DNA of 64,000 nucleotides, from NCBI GenBank assembly GCA_007571305.1, contig RKRR01000123.1, positions 1 to 64,000 on the forward strand, read 5' to 3'. The notes beneath the pieces are model-generated. The model worked only from the letters and a program-made list of their open reading frames with translations, was not told the origin of the DNA and did not search any database. Both the position numbers and the translations under genes were made by a program. Positions 25,043 through 32,796 of this stretch are shown here, piece by piece. This stretch comes from Candidatus Poribacteria bacterium. Lineage in GTDB: Bacteria > Poribacteria > WGA-4E > WGA-3G. Numbering within the stretch: the first letter of the stretch is position 1; each line of letters opens with the position of its first letter.

Positions 25043-25891
25043 ATGGCTGATTACGCAAATCCCGATGTTTTGGTAAGTACGGAATGGGTCGCTGCACACG
25101 GTGGTGACGCTGGCATTCGACTCCTTGAGGTTGATGTTGATACTTCGGCATACGCTGAGGGACATATCGATGGCGCAGTGGGCCTCGATTGGCAAACCCA
25201 ATTGTGCGATCAAGTTCGACGTGATATCCTCACAAAAGAACAGTTCGAGGCACTCTGCAATGACAGCGGGATCTCTAACGATACCACTGTTATTTTTTAT
25301 GGAGATAACAATAACTGGTTCGCAACGTATGCTTTGTGGCAATTCCGCTATTATGGACACGATGAAAGCCTGTTGAAAGTCATGAACGGCGGTCGTCAGA
25401 AGTGGCTCGATGAAGGCAGAGAGGTTGTCACTGATGTTCCAGATCATTCCAGCACAGGATATCAGGCGAAATTCCCTGATGACAACGTTCGCGCCACAGC
25501 GCGTACGGTGAGCGATACATTAGGGCAAAGCATTGTTAACCTTGTCGATGTCCGTTCGCCTGCCGAATTCACCGGTGAAGTTATCGCGCCTCCCGGTATG
25601 AGCGAGACAGCACAACGAGGTGGACACATCCCCGGCGCAGCGAATATCCCCTGGGCGACAGCAGTGGCTGAAGACGGCACCTTTAAGTCTCACGATGAAC
25701 TGCAAGCCATCTACGGCGGTGCAGGCGTTGATGAGAGCAAGGAAACAATCGCTTATTGCCGTATTGGTGAACGCTCATCGCATACCTGGTTTGTGCTGAA
25801 GTATCTGCTCGGTTATGAGAAGGTACGCAATTACGATGGCAGTTGGACAGAGTGGGGCAATCTGGTCGGAGCCCCTATTGCACGCGATTAA
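25043..25891 (+). CDS. thiosulfate/3-mercaptopyruvate sulfurtransferase (two rhodanese domains)
   Basis: 282 residues, two tandem rhodanese domains, the usual SseA/TST architecture. The N-terminal inactive domain contains EGHIDGAVGLDW; the C-terminal domain holds the active-site loop YCRIGERSSHTWF with the catalytic cysteine (CRxGxR type, typical of thiosulfate sulfurtransferases) and GGHIPGAANIPWA. It transfers sulfane sulfur to thiol or cyanide acceptors in the cytoplasm. The start follows TAGGAGGC; its own consensus promoter lies upstream. A 13-bp perfect hairpin lies just after the stop. Confidence 0.93.
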   Translation: MADYANPDVLVSTEWVAAHGGDAGIRLLEVDVDTSAYAEGHIDGAVGLDWQTQLCDQVRRDILTKEQFEALCNDSGISNDTTVIFYGDNNNWFATYALWQFRYYGHDESLLKVMNGGRQKWLDEGREVVTDVPDHSSTGYQAKFPDDNVRATARTVSDTLGQSIVNLVDVRSPAEFTGEVIAPPGMSETAQRGGHIPGAANIPWATAVAEDGTFKSHDELQAIYGGAGVDESKETIAYCRIGERSSHTWFVLKYLLGYEKVRNYDGSWTEWGNLVGAPIARD

Positions 25892-25916
25892 CGGAATAAC
25901 TGTCGATCACTAGTAA

Positions 25917-25951
25917 CCGTCCTGGCGAGGTTTGTAATCTCGCCAGGACGG
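25917..25951. other. 13-bp perfect inverted repeat
   Basis: CCGTCCTGGCGAG (25917-25929) and CTCGCCAGGACGG (25939-25951) with a 9-base loop, between the sulfurtransferase gene and the next ORF. There is no T-tract, so it is not a standard terminator. It could be a factor-dependent terminator, an RNA-stabilising hairpin or a repeat. Confidence 0.7.
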
Positions 25952-25976
25952 CTGAAAACTGAGGCCGATAAAAGAA

Positions 25977-26270
25977 ATGCCTAAATTTGTTTCTACCCAT
26001 GCTATCGCCTGCATGACGCGCCAAGACATCTCACGGTTACTAAAACGTTTCAAAGAAGAAGGAAATGCCGATGTGATCAATATCCGAGTCTTGTGCGATA
26101 CGCTGTCAGGACGCATGGTCTGTGAATGGGAAGCGCGCGATACTATCACCTTAATCGAGTGGTTGAAAAAGTGCAATATCCAGATACGCGGGACAGGTGA
26201 ATGGCTCATGGCGGTCCAGTATGAGTCAATTGATGATGAACTGGTAGTCCCTCCGCGGCACAGTGCTTAG
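25977..26270 (+). CDS. small conserved-looking cytoplasmic protein
   Basis: 97 residues, no signal. The pattern (MPKFVSTHAIACMTRQDISR start, then CDTLSGRMVCEWEARDTITL and a C-terminal WLMAVQYES strand) is compatible with a ferredoxin-like alpha/beta domain of the DUF4242 or nickel-binding type, but this is a weak guess. Several Cys/His residues (H8, C12, C43 and others) could bind metal. It directly precedes the pterin gene and could be in the same transcript. Confidence 0.55.
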   Translation: MPKFVSTHAIACMTRQDISRLLKRFKEEGNADVINIRVLCDTLSGRMVCEWEARDTITLIEWLKKCNIQIRGTGEWLMAVQYESIDDELVVPPRHSA

Positions 26271-26304
26271 GGCCTTAGGCACACAGCCTAACACCACAAA
26301 ACCG

Positions 26305-27132
26305 ATGTATTACTTAACTCGGCAGACAGCGTTTGAAGCATCACATTACAATCGTATCCCTAAATTGAGCGATGCAGAGAACTTTGAGTTGTTTGGTGCC
26401 GCCGCAAACCCAAATAGCCACGGGCATAATTATGTACTTGAGGTAATGGTGAAAGGCAGTGTGGATGTAGATAAAGGTATGGTCATCAATTTGGTGACCT
26501 TAGACGCGTTGTTGAAAAGCGAAGTGCTTGCCAATTACGATCACAAACATCTAAACTGCCAACATCCCGTATTCGCGAAGAACCCTCATCTACAACCGAC
26601 GTGTGAGAATATCACCATGGAGATTTGGCGACGGCTTGTCCCTTCTTTGCCGGACAGAATGTTGCACAGGGTGCGCCTCTATGAAAATGCGGCAAATTTT
26701 GCAGACTATTATGGGGAAGGACCTATGGTTTATCATACGAAAGTCTACGAATTTAGCGCAGCTCACCGCTTGCACAGTTATTCTCTCAGTGATGAGGAGA
26801 ACCAAGATATTTTCGGAAAGTGCAATAATCCGGCTGGGCATGGACATAACTACGTCCTCGAAGTTACTGTGAAGGGCACTGTGGATGCGAGAACTGGGTT
26901 AGTTGCAGATTTGAATCTTCTTGATGAAGTCGTTCAAAAACAGGTTTATGCGCGTTTTGATTACAAACATTTGAATCTCGACACACCTGAATTTGAGACG
27001 CTCAATCCGACTTCGGAGAACTTCGTCAAAGTGCTTTGGGAGGTGTTAGAGCCGAATGTGCATCCAGTGGTTCTACACCGCCTTCGCTTGCGAGAAACAC
27101 CCAAAAATCACTTCGATTACTACGGCGAGTAA
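26305..27132 (+). CDS. fused double 6-pyruvoyl-tetrahydropterin synthase / QueD-like protein
   Basis: 275 residues forming two tandem PTPS domains (about 1-140 and 142-275) that are similar to each other. PTPS-family enzymes use a zinc bound by three His: H14 and the HGH motif (SHGHNYVLEV) in domain 1, FSAAHRL and GHGHNYVLEV in domain 2. The catalytic Cys is present in domain 2 (FGKCNNPAGHGH) but replaced by Ala in domain 1 (FGAAANPNSHGH). Domain 1 keeps YDHKHLN while domain 2 has FDYKHLN, so the Asp-His pair also differs. Such enzymes act on dihydroneopterin triphosphate, the product of the downstream FolE. The start is uncertain: GTG 26263 is possible. Confidence 0.88.
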   Translation: MYYLTRQTAFEASHYNRIPKLSDAENFELFGAAANPNSHGHNYVLEVMVKGSVDVDKGMVINLVTLDALLKSEVLANYDHKHLNCQHPVFAKNPHLQPTCENITMEIWRRLVPSLPDRMLHRVRLYENAANFADYYGEGPMVYHTKVYEFSAAHRLHSYSLSDEENQDIFGKCNNPAGHGHNYVLEVTVKGTVDARTGLVADLNLLDEVVQKQVYARFDYKHLNLDTPEFETLNPTSENFVKVLWEVLEPNVHPVVLHRLRLRETPKNHFDYYGE

Positions 27133-27193
27133 CCATCTTTCTAACCTGTAAGCATATAAATACACAGCCCATTGGAGGCATATTTTTAATATA

Positions 27194-27772
27194 ATGGAGA
27201 TTAATCAGGCTAACGTTACCCCTGAGTTGGAAGGTCTCTTTACCAAAATCCTTGAAAATTTGGGCGAAGATCCGAGTCGACAAGGTTTGGTGAAAACACC
27301 ACATCGTGCAGCGAAAGCAATGGAATTTTTGACAAGCGGCTATCGTCAAAGCGTTGATGAAATTTTGAATGGAGCCATCTTTGACGAAGATTATGACGAA
27401 ATGGTGATTGTAAAAGAGATTGAATTTTACAGTCTTTGTGAACACCATATCCTACCCTTTTGGGGGAAATGTCACGTTGGGTATCTCCCACGGAAACGAA
27501 TTATTGGTTTGAGTAAAATTCCGCGCATTGTAGATATGTTTTCCCGTCGGTTGCAAGTTCAGGAGCGTCTGACGCGTGAGATTGCCGAGTCACTCGAAAC
27601 CGCCCTTGACCCGCAAGGTGTCGCTGTCGTGATGGAGGGGCGGCACCTGTGCATGATGGCACGTGGTGTCGAAAAGCAAGCACCGGTAATGACAACGAAT
27701 GTGATGCGCGGGACATTCCGTGAAGATAGTTCAACGCGAGCAGAGTTTCTGAGGTGCATTCAAGTATCCTAA
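27194..27772 (+). CDS. folE: GTP cyclohydrolase I
   Basis: Converts GTP to 7,8-dihydroneopterin triphosphate, the first step to folate, biopterin and queuosine-type pterins. 192 residues, full length. Hallmarks: RQGLVKTPHRAAKAMEF, VKEIEFYSLCEHHILPFWGK with the zinc-binding CEHH, GLSKIPRIVDMFSRRLQVQERLT, the second zinc Cys in GRHLCMMARGV and a C-terminal ST-R-EFL tail. It follows the double PTPS gene by 61 bases, so the two form a pterin unit with a direct substrate link. A dispersed-repeat cluster follows. Confidence 0.97.
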   Translation: MEINQANVTPELEGLFTKILENLGEDPSRQGLVKTPHRAAKAMEFLTSGYRQSVDEILNGAIFDEDYDEMVIVKEIEFYSLCEHHILPFWGKCHVGYLPRKRIIGLSKIPRIVDMFSRRLQVQERLTREIAESLETALDPQGVAVVMEGRHLCMMARGVEKQAPVMTTNVMRGTFREDSSTRAEFLRCIQVS

Positions 27773-27815
27773 CCCAAGTTGCCAGTTAGGTAGCATAACC
27801 TGTTAGGTTGTGCCT
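27773..27815 (-). repeat. partial CCAAGTTGC-type repeat arm with core
   Basis: AACCCAAGTTGCC followed by GGTAGCATAACCTGTTAGGT and TGTGCC: one terminal arm of the 31759/42376-type element next to the shared core. The other arm is not visible. Confidence 0.6.
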
Positions 27816-27827
27816 CTTCACACCAAA

Positions 27828-28035
27828 CCCGTAGCCCCTAACGTAGTGGAGGGTTTTTTGCGAGTCAACAAATAAGTTCACACGTGTAGCATCGCCTGTT
27901 AGGCTGTGCCAGTCAGAACAGATAACTTCAGAGTTCACACGACGCTATAAATGTCCAAGTCATTACGGAATCTACTATAAGAAAGGCACACTCAAGTCCA
28001 AACCTACGTCATTTAACCGCAAGGAAAGTTAAAAA
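27828..28035 (+). repeat. start-site repeat interrupted by a TTATAG-family element
   Basis: The left half (ACCCGTAGCCCCTAACGTAG, 27828-27868) and right half (CCGCAAGGAAAGTTAAAAA, ending at 28035) of the start-site repeat are separated by a 115-bp element (27869-27983) matching 6628-6752 (AAGTTCACACGTGTAGCATC ... GGAATCTACTATAAG). The right half supplies the ribosome binding site of the gene at 28036. The element lacks the usual left terminal repeat, so insertion was imperfect or followed by loss. Confidence 0.72.
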
Positions 28036-28764
28036 ATGTCAGAAATGGGAAGGCTCGACGGTAAGGTCGTGGTGGTTACCGGAGCGTCAAAGGGGATTGG
28101 TAAGGCAATCGCTTTCGCTTTCGCAGCGGCAGGCGCGAAGGTTGTGCTCGCTGCCCGAACACGTGGGACACTTGAACAGGTCACAGCGGAACTTAGAGAA
28201 AGTGGTGCTGAAGCACTCGCAGTTCCAACAGACGTTACCAACGTCCATGCTGTGAAGCAACTCATCCAGCGAACATTAGATGTCTACCAACACGTGGATA
28301 TTCTCATCAACAATGCAGGGATCGGTCATTTCGGACCGGTTGTTGATTTCGATCCTGACGACTGGGATGCAGTGCTCAATTCCAATTTAAAGGCTGTTTA
28401 TCTCTGTGCAAAGTATGCGCTTCCGCCCATGTTGGAGCAAGGCAGCGGACAGATTATTAATGTGCTTTCAATCGCCGCGAAAGTCGCCTTTCAAGCTTCA
28501 AGTGCATATTGTGCCGCGAAAGCAGGAGCATTAGCACTGACAAAAGTTTTAGCCAGTGAAGTCCGCCAACAGAATATACGGATTACCGCTGTGTTACCTG
28601 GGTCGGTGCACACTCCATTTTGGGACGATGTACCGGAACACCCAGACTTTGAACAGATGTTGACACCAGAGCATGTTGCTGGTACGATTGTCTCCGTTTG
28701 TCAACAACCATCCGGTATGGTGACTGAGGAAATTGTTGTAATGCCCCCGCTCGGAATTCTCTGA
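28036..28764 (+). CDS. short-chain dehydrogenase/reductase
   Basis: 242 residues, classical SDR: NAD(P)-binding TGASKGIGKAIAFAF near residue 18, NNAG at about 93, catalytic Ser in VLSIAAK, YCAAK with the Tyr-x-x-x-Lys pair, and a PG segment after (VLPGSVHTPF). An Arg in the first crossover (AARTRG) suggests NADPH. It could be an oxoacyl reductase or, given the PTPS-folE genes 260 bases upstream, a sepiapterin-type reductase; this link is inference, and the intervening repeats suggest a separate transcript. The start codon lies right after a dispersed repeat. Confidence 0.88.
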   Translation: MSEMGRLDGKVVVVTGASKGIGKAIAFAFAAAGAKVVLAARTRGTLEQVTAELRESGAEALAVPTDVTNVHAVKQLIQRTLDVYQHVDILINNAGIGHFGPVVDFDPDDWDAVLNSNLKAVYLCAKYALPPMLEQGSGQIINVLSIAAKVAFQASSAYCAAKAGALALTKVLASEVRQQNIRITAVLPGSVHTPFWDDVPEHPDFEQMLTPEHVAGTIVSVCQQPSGMVTEEIVVMPPLGIL

Positions 28765-28948
28765 TTTCTAACTATGGGAATCTGGTCCCTGCTCCTCTAT
28801 GTTTCTTTCCTTCCCCACTAACAGACGGGGCCCGATTTTCGGTCAATGTCGATCCATTCCTTCTTGAACCCGATAAGGAGTTTTACTTGGGTGTTTCCTC
28901 AATTACTGTAGAGGAATTTTGCTTTACATTTGGAACTATGCCCAGGTT

Positions 28949-30286
28949 TTAGGAGTTCAGAAAACGTCCGAGTCGTCGCCGAATGCGAATCTTTCGGATA
29001 GCGCGTGCATCAGCATCTGTAACTGTGATGATAGAATCACCCAGGTCAAGTTCAGTACCAATTTCTGGGATGGTACCAGTCCGATCCAAAATATAGCCAG
29101 CAACCGTCTCATAATCACCTCCAGGAATTGCGAGTCCGTAGCGTTCTTCGAGCAGAGCCACTTCAGTTCTTGCATCACATTCAAGGATCTGTGGCGTGAT
29201 CAAACGAATGAATTCGGGGGCATCACGTTCATCAGCGAATTCGCCAACAATTTCTTCAACAAGGTCTTCGAGGGTGACAAGTCCAACGGTGCCGCCATAT
29301 TCATCAACAGCAAATACCATTGTATGCCGCGTATGCTGGATCTCTTTGAGGAGTGCATTAATGTTTTTAGATTCAGGGACGTGCAGTGCTGTTCGGATAA
29401 AAGGTTCAATCGTGTTAGGTGGGATATCTGATTTTTCGTCGGCATTATAAATAACATCCAGGAGATTAACAATTCCAACGATATTATAGATTTGTTCTTC
29501 ATAGACCGGGATCCTTGAGAAACCGGAGTCAGCTGCGATTTGCAAAAAATCTTCGCATTTTGTATTCTTCTCAATCGCAACCATATCGACAAGCGGGACC
29601 ATGACCTGTGCAACCGTCCGGTTTTGTAGGTTGAGCAGGCTATGAATCATACGCCGTTGATCAGTGTGCAGATTGCCGGAACGTTCCCCCATTGTTGCGA
29701 GAAGTCGTAGTTCTTCACGCTGCGCATCAGGGCTCGGTGTGCTTGCACCCCTATCTGTGATTCTGACGATAAACTGCGTCAGAATTTGCACGAGGTAGAT
29801 AAGCGGAGCCAAAACCATTTCGGAAAGGCGTAAGAGGTAAGCATAGCGGAGTGCCATGACATTTGCCTTGACACGAAAAATAGTTTTCGGTAAAATTTCT
29901 CCAAAGATGAGGAGCAAAGTCGTTATACCAACCGTTGCAATGAGTCCCTGTAGGCTTACTGCAAGGTTTGGGAGCCCTCGGGCAACTAGCCCTTCACCGA
30001 ATTGTGCAATAAGCACATTTGCAAGATTCGTCCCGACCAGTGTAAGTGCCAGCATTCTCTGGGGCGATTCTACTAAACGGTGAACGATGTTCGCTCTGGC
30101 GTTCTCAGATTCAACAAGCTGATTAATTCGGAATTTGTTCACGGAGACCAATGCTGTTTCCGAACCTGAGTAAAAAGCTGACAGGACAAGGCAGACAAGA
30201 ACCGCTAGCACAAGTGAACTTAACGCGGCTATCTGTCCTGTGCTACTCGCACCTATTAAAAAGATTGATAATAGAAGAACTTTCAA
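28949..30286 (-). CDS. CNNM/CorC-type membrane protein with CBS pair (copy 2)
   Basis: 445 residues: an N-terminal DUF21 transmembrane domain (FYSGSETALVSVNKFRINQL and several hydrophobic helices up to about residue 160), then two CBS domains (VPLVDMVAIEKNTKCEDFLQ, GFSRIPVYEEQIYNIVGIVN, VFAVDEYGGTVGLVTLEDLV) and a C-terminal CorC/HlyC domain. Such proteins are linked to Mg/Co efflux; they are often called hemolysin-like without evidence for haemolysis. It lies 27 bases downstream of a paralog (30314-31657) and is probably co-transcribed with it on the minus strand. Confidence 0.92.
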   Translation of the reverse strand: MKVLLLSIFLIGASSTGQIAALSSLVLAVLVCLVLSAFYSGSETALVSVNKFRINQLVESENARANIVHRLVESPQRMLALTLVGTNLANVLIAQFGEGLVARGLPNLAVSLQGLIATVGITTLLLIFGEILPKTIFRVKANVMALRYAYLLRLSEMVLAPLIYLVQILTQFIVRITDRGASTPSPDAQREELRLLATMGERSGNLHTDQRRMIHSLLNLQNRTVAQVMVPLVDMVAIEKNTKCEDFLQIAADSGFSRIPVYEEQIYNIVGIVNLLDVIYNADEKSDIPPNTIEPFIRTALHVPESKNINALLKEIQHTRHTMVFAVDEYGGTVGLVTLEDLVEEIVGEFADERDAPEFIRLITPQILECDARTEVALLEERYGLAIPGGDYETVAGYILDRTGTIPEIGTELDLGDSIITVTDADARAIRKIRIRRRLGRFLNS

Positions 30287-30313
30287 TTGCTGTGCGTTTG
30301 GTGTTCGTTGTTT

Positions 30314-31657
30314 TTACACTTCAGTTTTGCTGTCGATGACCGGCATTTTGATGTATAAACCTGTGATCGCATTGCCTTCTGTGGCGGTAATTTCAAATTC
30401 AATACCGTTCTTATCAATGTAGGATTCGCCGACAGACGGAATACGGCCAAAGAGGCCAAGGACGTAGCCACCGATAGTGTCTACGTCATCTTCGCTGAGT
30501 TTTAGTTCAAATTGTTGGTTGAGTTCGCGGATGCTCATACGCCCGGAAGTTTCAAGTAACAACGGGGTTTCAGAGTGTCTGACAAGATCAGGTGGAGAAT
30601 CGTTTTTATCATGTTCATCGACAATGTCTCCGACGACCTGTTCAAAGATGTCTTCGGTAGTGACAATGCCTGAAACGCCGCCGTACTCATCTTGGAGGAT
30701 CGCCATTTTGGTTTTTTCACGGGTGAGTTGTAGGAGCAATGCCCCAATTTTACGGGTCTCAAGGACGAAGAAAGGTTCACGAATAAGGGAAGAATTCATG
30801 GCGGCATCTGAAATCTGGTCCCGTCTTTCGAGGAAAGCATCAATTGTGAGTGAATTCACAGTGGTGTGTCGCCAGAGTGCTAAATCTTTGACATAGAAGA
30901 TGCCACAGATATTATCAATTTGCTCCTGATAGACCGGAATACGTGAAAACCCATGTTCCTTTGCTTGTTTTAATGTTTCTTGAATAGTGTTTGATGTTGG
31001 GACTGCGATGACTTCGGTCCGCGGCACCATAATCTCTTTTGCCTCGATGTCACGCAATTGGAGGATGTTGCTCACAATTTCCCGTTCATCGGGTGGCAGT
31101 GCTTCTTCGTGGTAGGTATCGACAATATTTCTAAAGTCTGTCGCCGTGAGGTGCTCTGTAGGTGAAGGCTGTCCGCCAAATACTGGAACGAGGAAATCAA
31201 TAATTCTGCGTAGTAAGGCACGTAACGGCGAGATGATAATGGAAAATATCCATAGCGGCGGTGCAGCGATTTTTGAAAAAAATTCCGCATGCTTAATCGC
31301 GTAAGTTTTCGGAGTCATCTCACCGAAAATCAGCATGAGGACGACACTGGCAGCTGTGGCTGTGGCAAACTGGATCACTTCTGTAGACTGCGGAAGTACC
31401 CGTTTGACAAGCCAGAGCATCAGAATCGCGAAGGAGACATTGACAAGGTTGTTACCAAGGAGGACGGTGATAAACAGTCTGCGGGGGTTATCAACAAAGT
31501 TGACAATTGCAGACGTGCTGCCCTTTTCAAGCCGGAGCTTTTCAATTTGGACGCGGGTGAGTGCGCATAAAGCCGTCTCGGAGCCAGAGAAAAAGCCTGA
31601 GAGGACGAGTAACCCTGGTAAACCGATCAGATAGGGGAGTAGTGGAACAACTTCCAT
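30314..31657 (-). CDS. CNNM/CorC-type membrane protein with CBS pair (copy 1)
   Basis: 447 residues with the same architecture as the downstream gene: DUF21 membrane domain (FFSGSETALCALTRVQIEKL, then LLGNNLVNVSFAILMLW), CBS pair (MVPRTEVIAVPTSNTIQETL, GFSRIPVYQEQIDNICGIFY, QDEYGGVSGIVTTEDIFEQV) and CorC/HlyC domain. First gene of a two-gene minus-strand operon; the pair probably forms hetero- or homodimers, as the CNNM family dimerises. Upstream lies a MITE-like element. Confidence 0.92.
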   Translation of the reverse strand: MEVVPLLPYLIGLPGLLVLSGFFSGSETALCALTRVQIEKLRLEKGSTSAIVNFVDNPRRLFITVLLGNNLVNVSFAILMLWLVKRVLPQSTEVIQFATATAASVVLMLIFGEMTPKTYAIKHAEFFSKIAAPPLWIFSIIISPLRALLRRIIDFLVPVFGGQPSPTEHLTATDFRNIVDTYHEEALPPDEREIVSNILQLRDIEAKEIMVPRTEVIAVPTSNTIQETLKQAKEHGFSRIPVYQEQIDNICGIFYVKDLALWRHTTVNSLTIDAFLERRDQISDAAMNSSLIREPFFVLETRKIGALLLQLTREKTKMAILQDEYGGVSGIVTTEDIFEQVVGDIVDEHDKNDSPPDLVRHSETPLLLETSGRMSIRELNQQFELKLSEDDVDTIGGYVLGLFGRIPSVGESYIDKNGIEFEITATEGNAITGLYIKMPVIDSKTEV

Positions 31658-31758
31658 TCTTTTTTTAAGACAATTTTTCGACAGAATTACAAACCGAAAA
31701 TTGCTATTAAGTGCACTGAATCACGGTAATTTGTAATATAGGCTTCCTTACCTATTTT

Positions 31759-31919
31759 AATCCAAGTTGCTACGGACAAGTTTTTAGGCATATAGATGCC
31801 ATTTTTCAGCGAAAAACCTTCAGTCCTTAGATGTTTTTGTAGCATAGGAAACTGTTGGTTTCCTGTGAACATTTATGCACAATCTAACAGGTTATGCTAC
31901 AAACTGGCAACTTGGGTTA
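31759..31919 (+). repeat. MITE-like element, CCAAGTTGCTAC family, copy 3
   Basis: AATCCAAGTTGCTACGGACA at the left, GGCAACTTGGGTT at the right. The interior has GGACAAGTTTTTAGGC, TTTTTCAGCGAAAA and both core variants in opposite orientation (TGTAGCATAGGAAACTGTTG and AACAGGTTATGCTACA). Near-identical to 42376-42534. It fills most of the 31658-32042 spacer. Confidence 0.82.
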
Positions 31920-31934
31920 TTTAAAAATAACATA

Positions 31935-31964
31935 TTGACAAAAAGATCGCAAGAAAAATATTAC
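31935..31964 (+). promoter_or_regulatory. sigma70-type promoter of the KDPG-aldolase gene
   Basis: TTGACA at 31935-31940 and TATTAC at 31959-31964, spacer 18, about 80 bases upstream of the ATG at 32043. Confidence 0.65.
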
Positions 31965-32042
31965 CTTTGTAGATGTTATTTGCAAGCCAATATTAAGAAA
32001 TACCTTTAACCTCAAACAAATAGTGCGGATTTTGAGGGGACC

Positions 32043-32702
32043 ATGACAAAGTTAGAACAGATGCAACAGATCGAAGCATGTGGTATTGTCGCTATCATCC
32101 GTGCCAATAGTGCGGATGAATTGATTGAAACAGCAGCGGCGATTCATGCAGGTGGTGTTAACGTAATTGAAGTGACGATGACAACACCGAATGCGTTACA
32201 AGTAATTAACGACGTTTCGTCGACTTATGGAGATAGAGTTCTCGTAGGTGCCGGATCGGTATTAGATGCAGAAACAGCACGCGCCGTGATATTATCAGGT
32301 GCTAATTTTATCGTAAGCCCTGTTACGAAACCAGATGTGATCGAGATTTGTAACCGCTACGGTAAGGTTGTTATCCCGGGTGCATTTACGCCAACAGAAA
32401 TCTTGATGGCGTGGGAGACAGGGGCGGACTATGTGAAGGTATTCCCATCAAGTGGTGTCGGTGCCGACTATATAAAGGATGTGAAAGCTCCGTTGCCACA
32501 GATCCCGCTGGTTCCAACAGGTGGCATCAATGCAGAAAACGCCGCTGATTTTATCATAGCTGGCGCAACCGCTTTGGGAGTCGGAAGTGCCCTCGTTAAC
32601 AATCAACTCATTGCAACTGGCGAATTCGCAATTCTCACTGAGAGAGCTGAGAGACTGGTCAAGGAGGTACAACGCGCTCGTTCAGGCTCTAATTCAGTTT
32701 AG
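32043..32702 (+). CDS. eda: 2-keto-3-deoxy-6-phosphogluconate (KDPG/KHG-type) aldolase
   Basis: 219 residues of the KDPG aldolase barrel. The catalytic Glu lies in GGVNVIEVTMTTPNAL (E43) and the Schiff-base Lys in GADYVKVFPSSGVG; IVAIIRANSADE, VGAGSVLDAE, FIVSPVTKPDVI, PGAFTPTEILMAWE and PTGGINAEN are family signatures. It cleaves 2-keto-3-deoxy-sugar acids to pyruvate plus an aldehyde. The exact substrate (KDPG, KHG or a galactonate analogue) cannot be decided. The surrounding inositol and sugar-acid genes are consistent with sugar-acid catabolism. Confidence 0.92.
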   Translation: MTKLEQMQQIEACGIVAIIRANSADELIETAAAIHAGGVNVIEVTMTTPNALQVINDVSSTYGDRVLVGAGSVLDAETARAVILSGANFIVSPVTKPDVIEICNRYGKVVIPGAFTPTEILMAWETGADYVKVFPSSGVGADYIKDVKAPLPQIPLVPTGGINAENAADFIIAGATALGVGSALVNNQLIATGEFAILTERAERLVKEVQRARSGSNSV

Positions 32703-32726
32703 AATTGTTAAAAATGTATTTTTATG

Positions 32727-32755
32727 TTGACAATTAATCTTAATTCTGTTAAGTT
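32727..32755 (+). promoter_or_regulatory. promoter of the Ser/Thr kinase gene
   Basis: TTGACA at 32727-32732 and a poorer -10 (TAAGTT, 32750-32755) at 17-base spacing. It lies directly after the aldolase stop. Confidence 0.45.
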
Positions 32756-32796
32756 TGCTATGAAGACCTATACCCTGTCTCCTCTGAGTGCCACTT

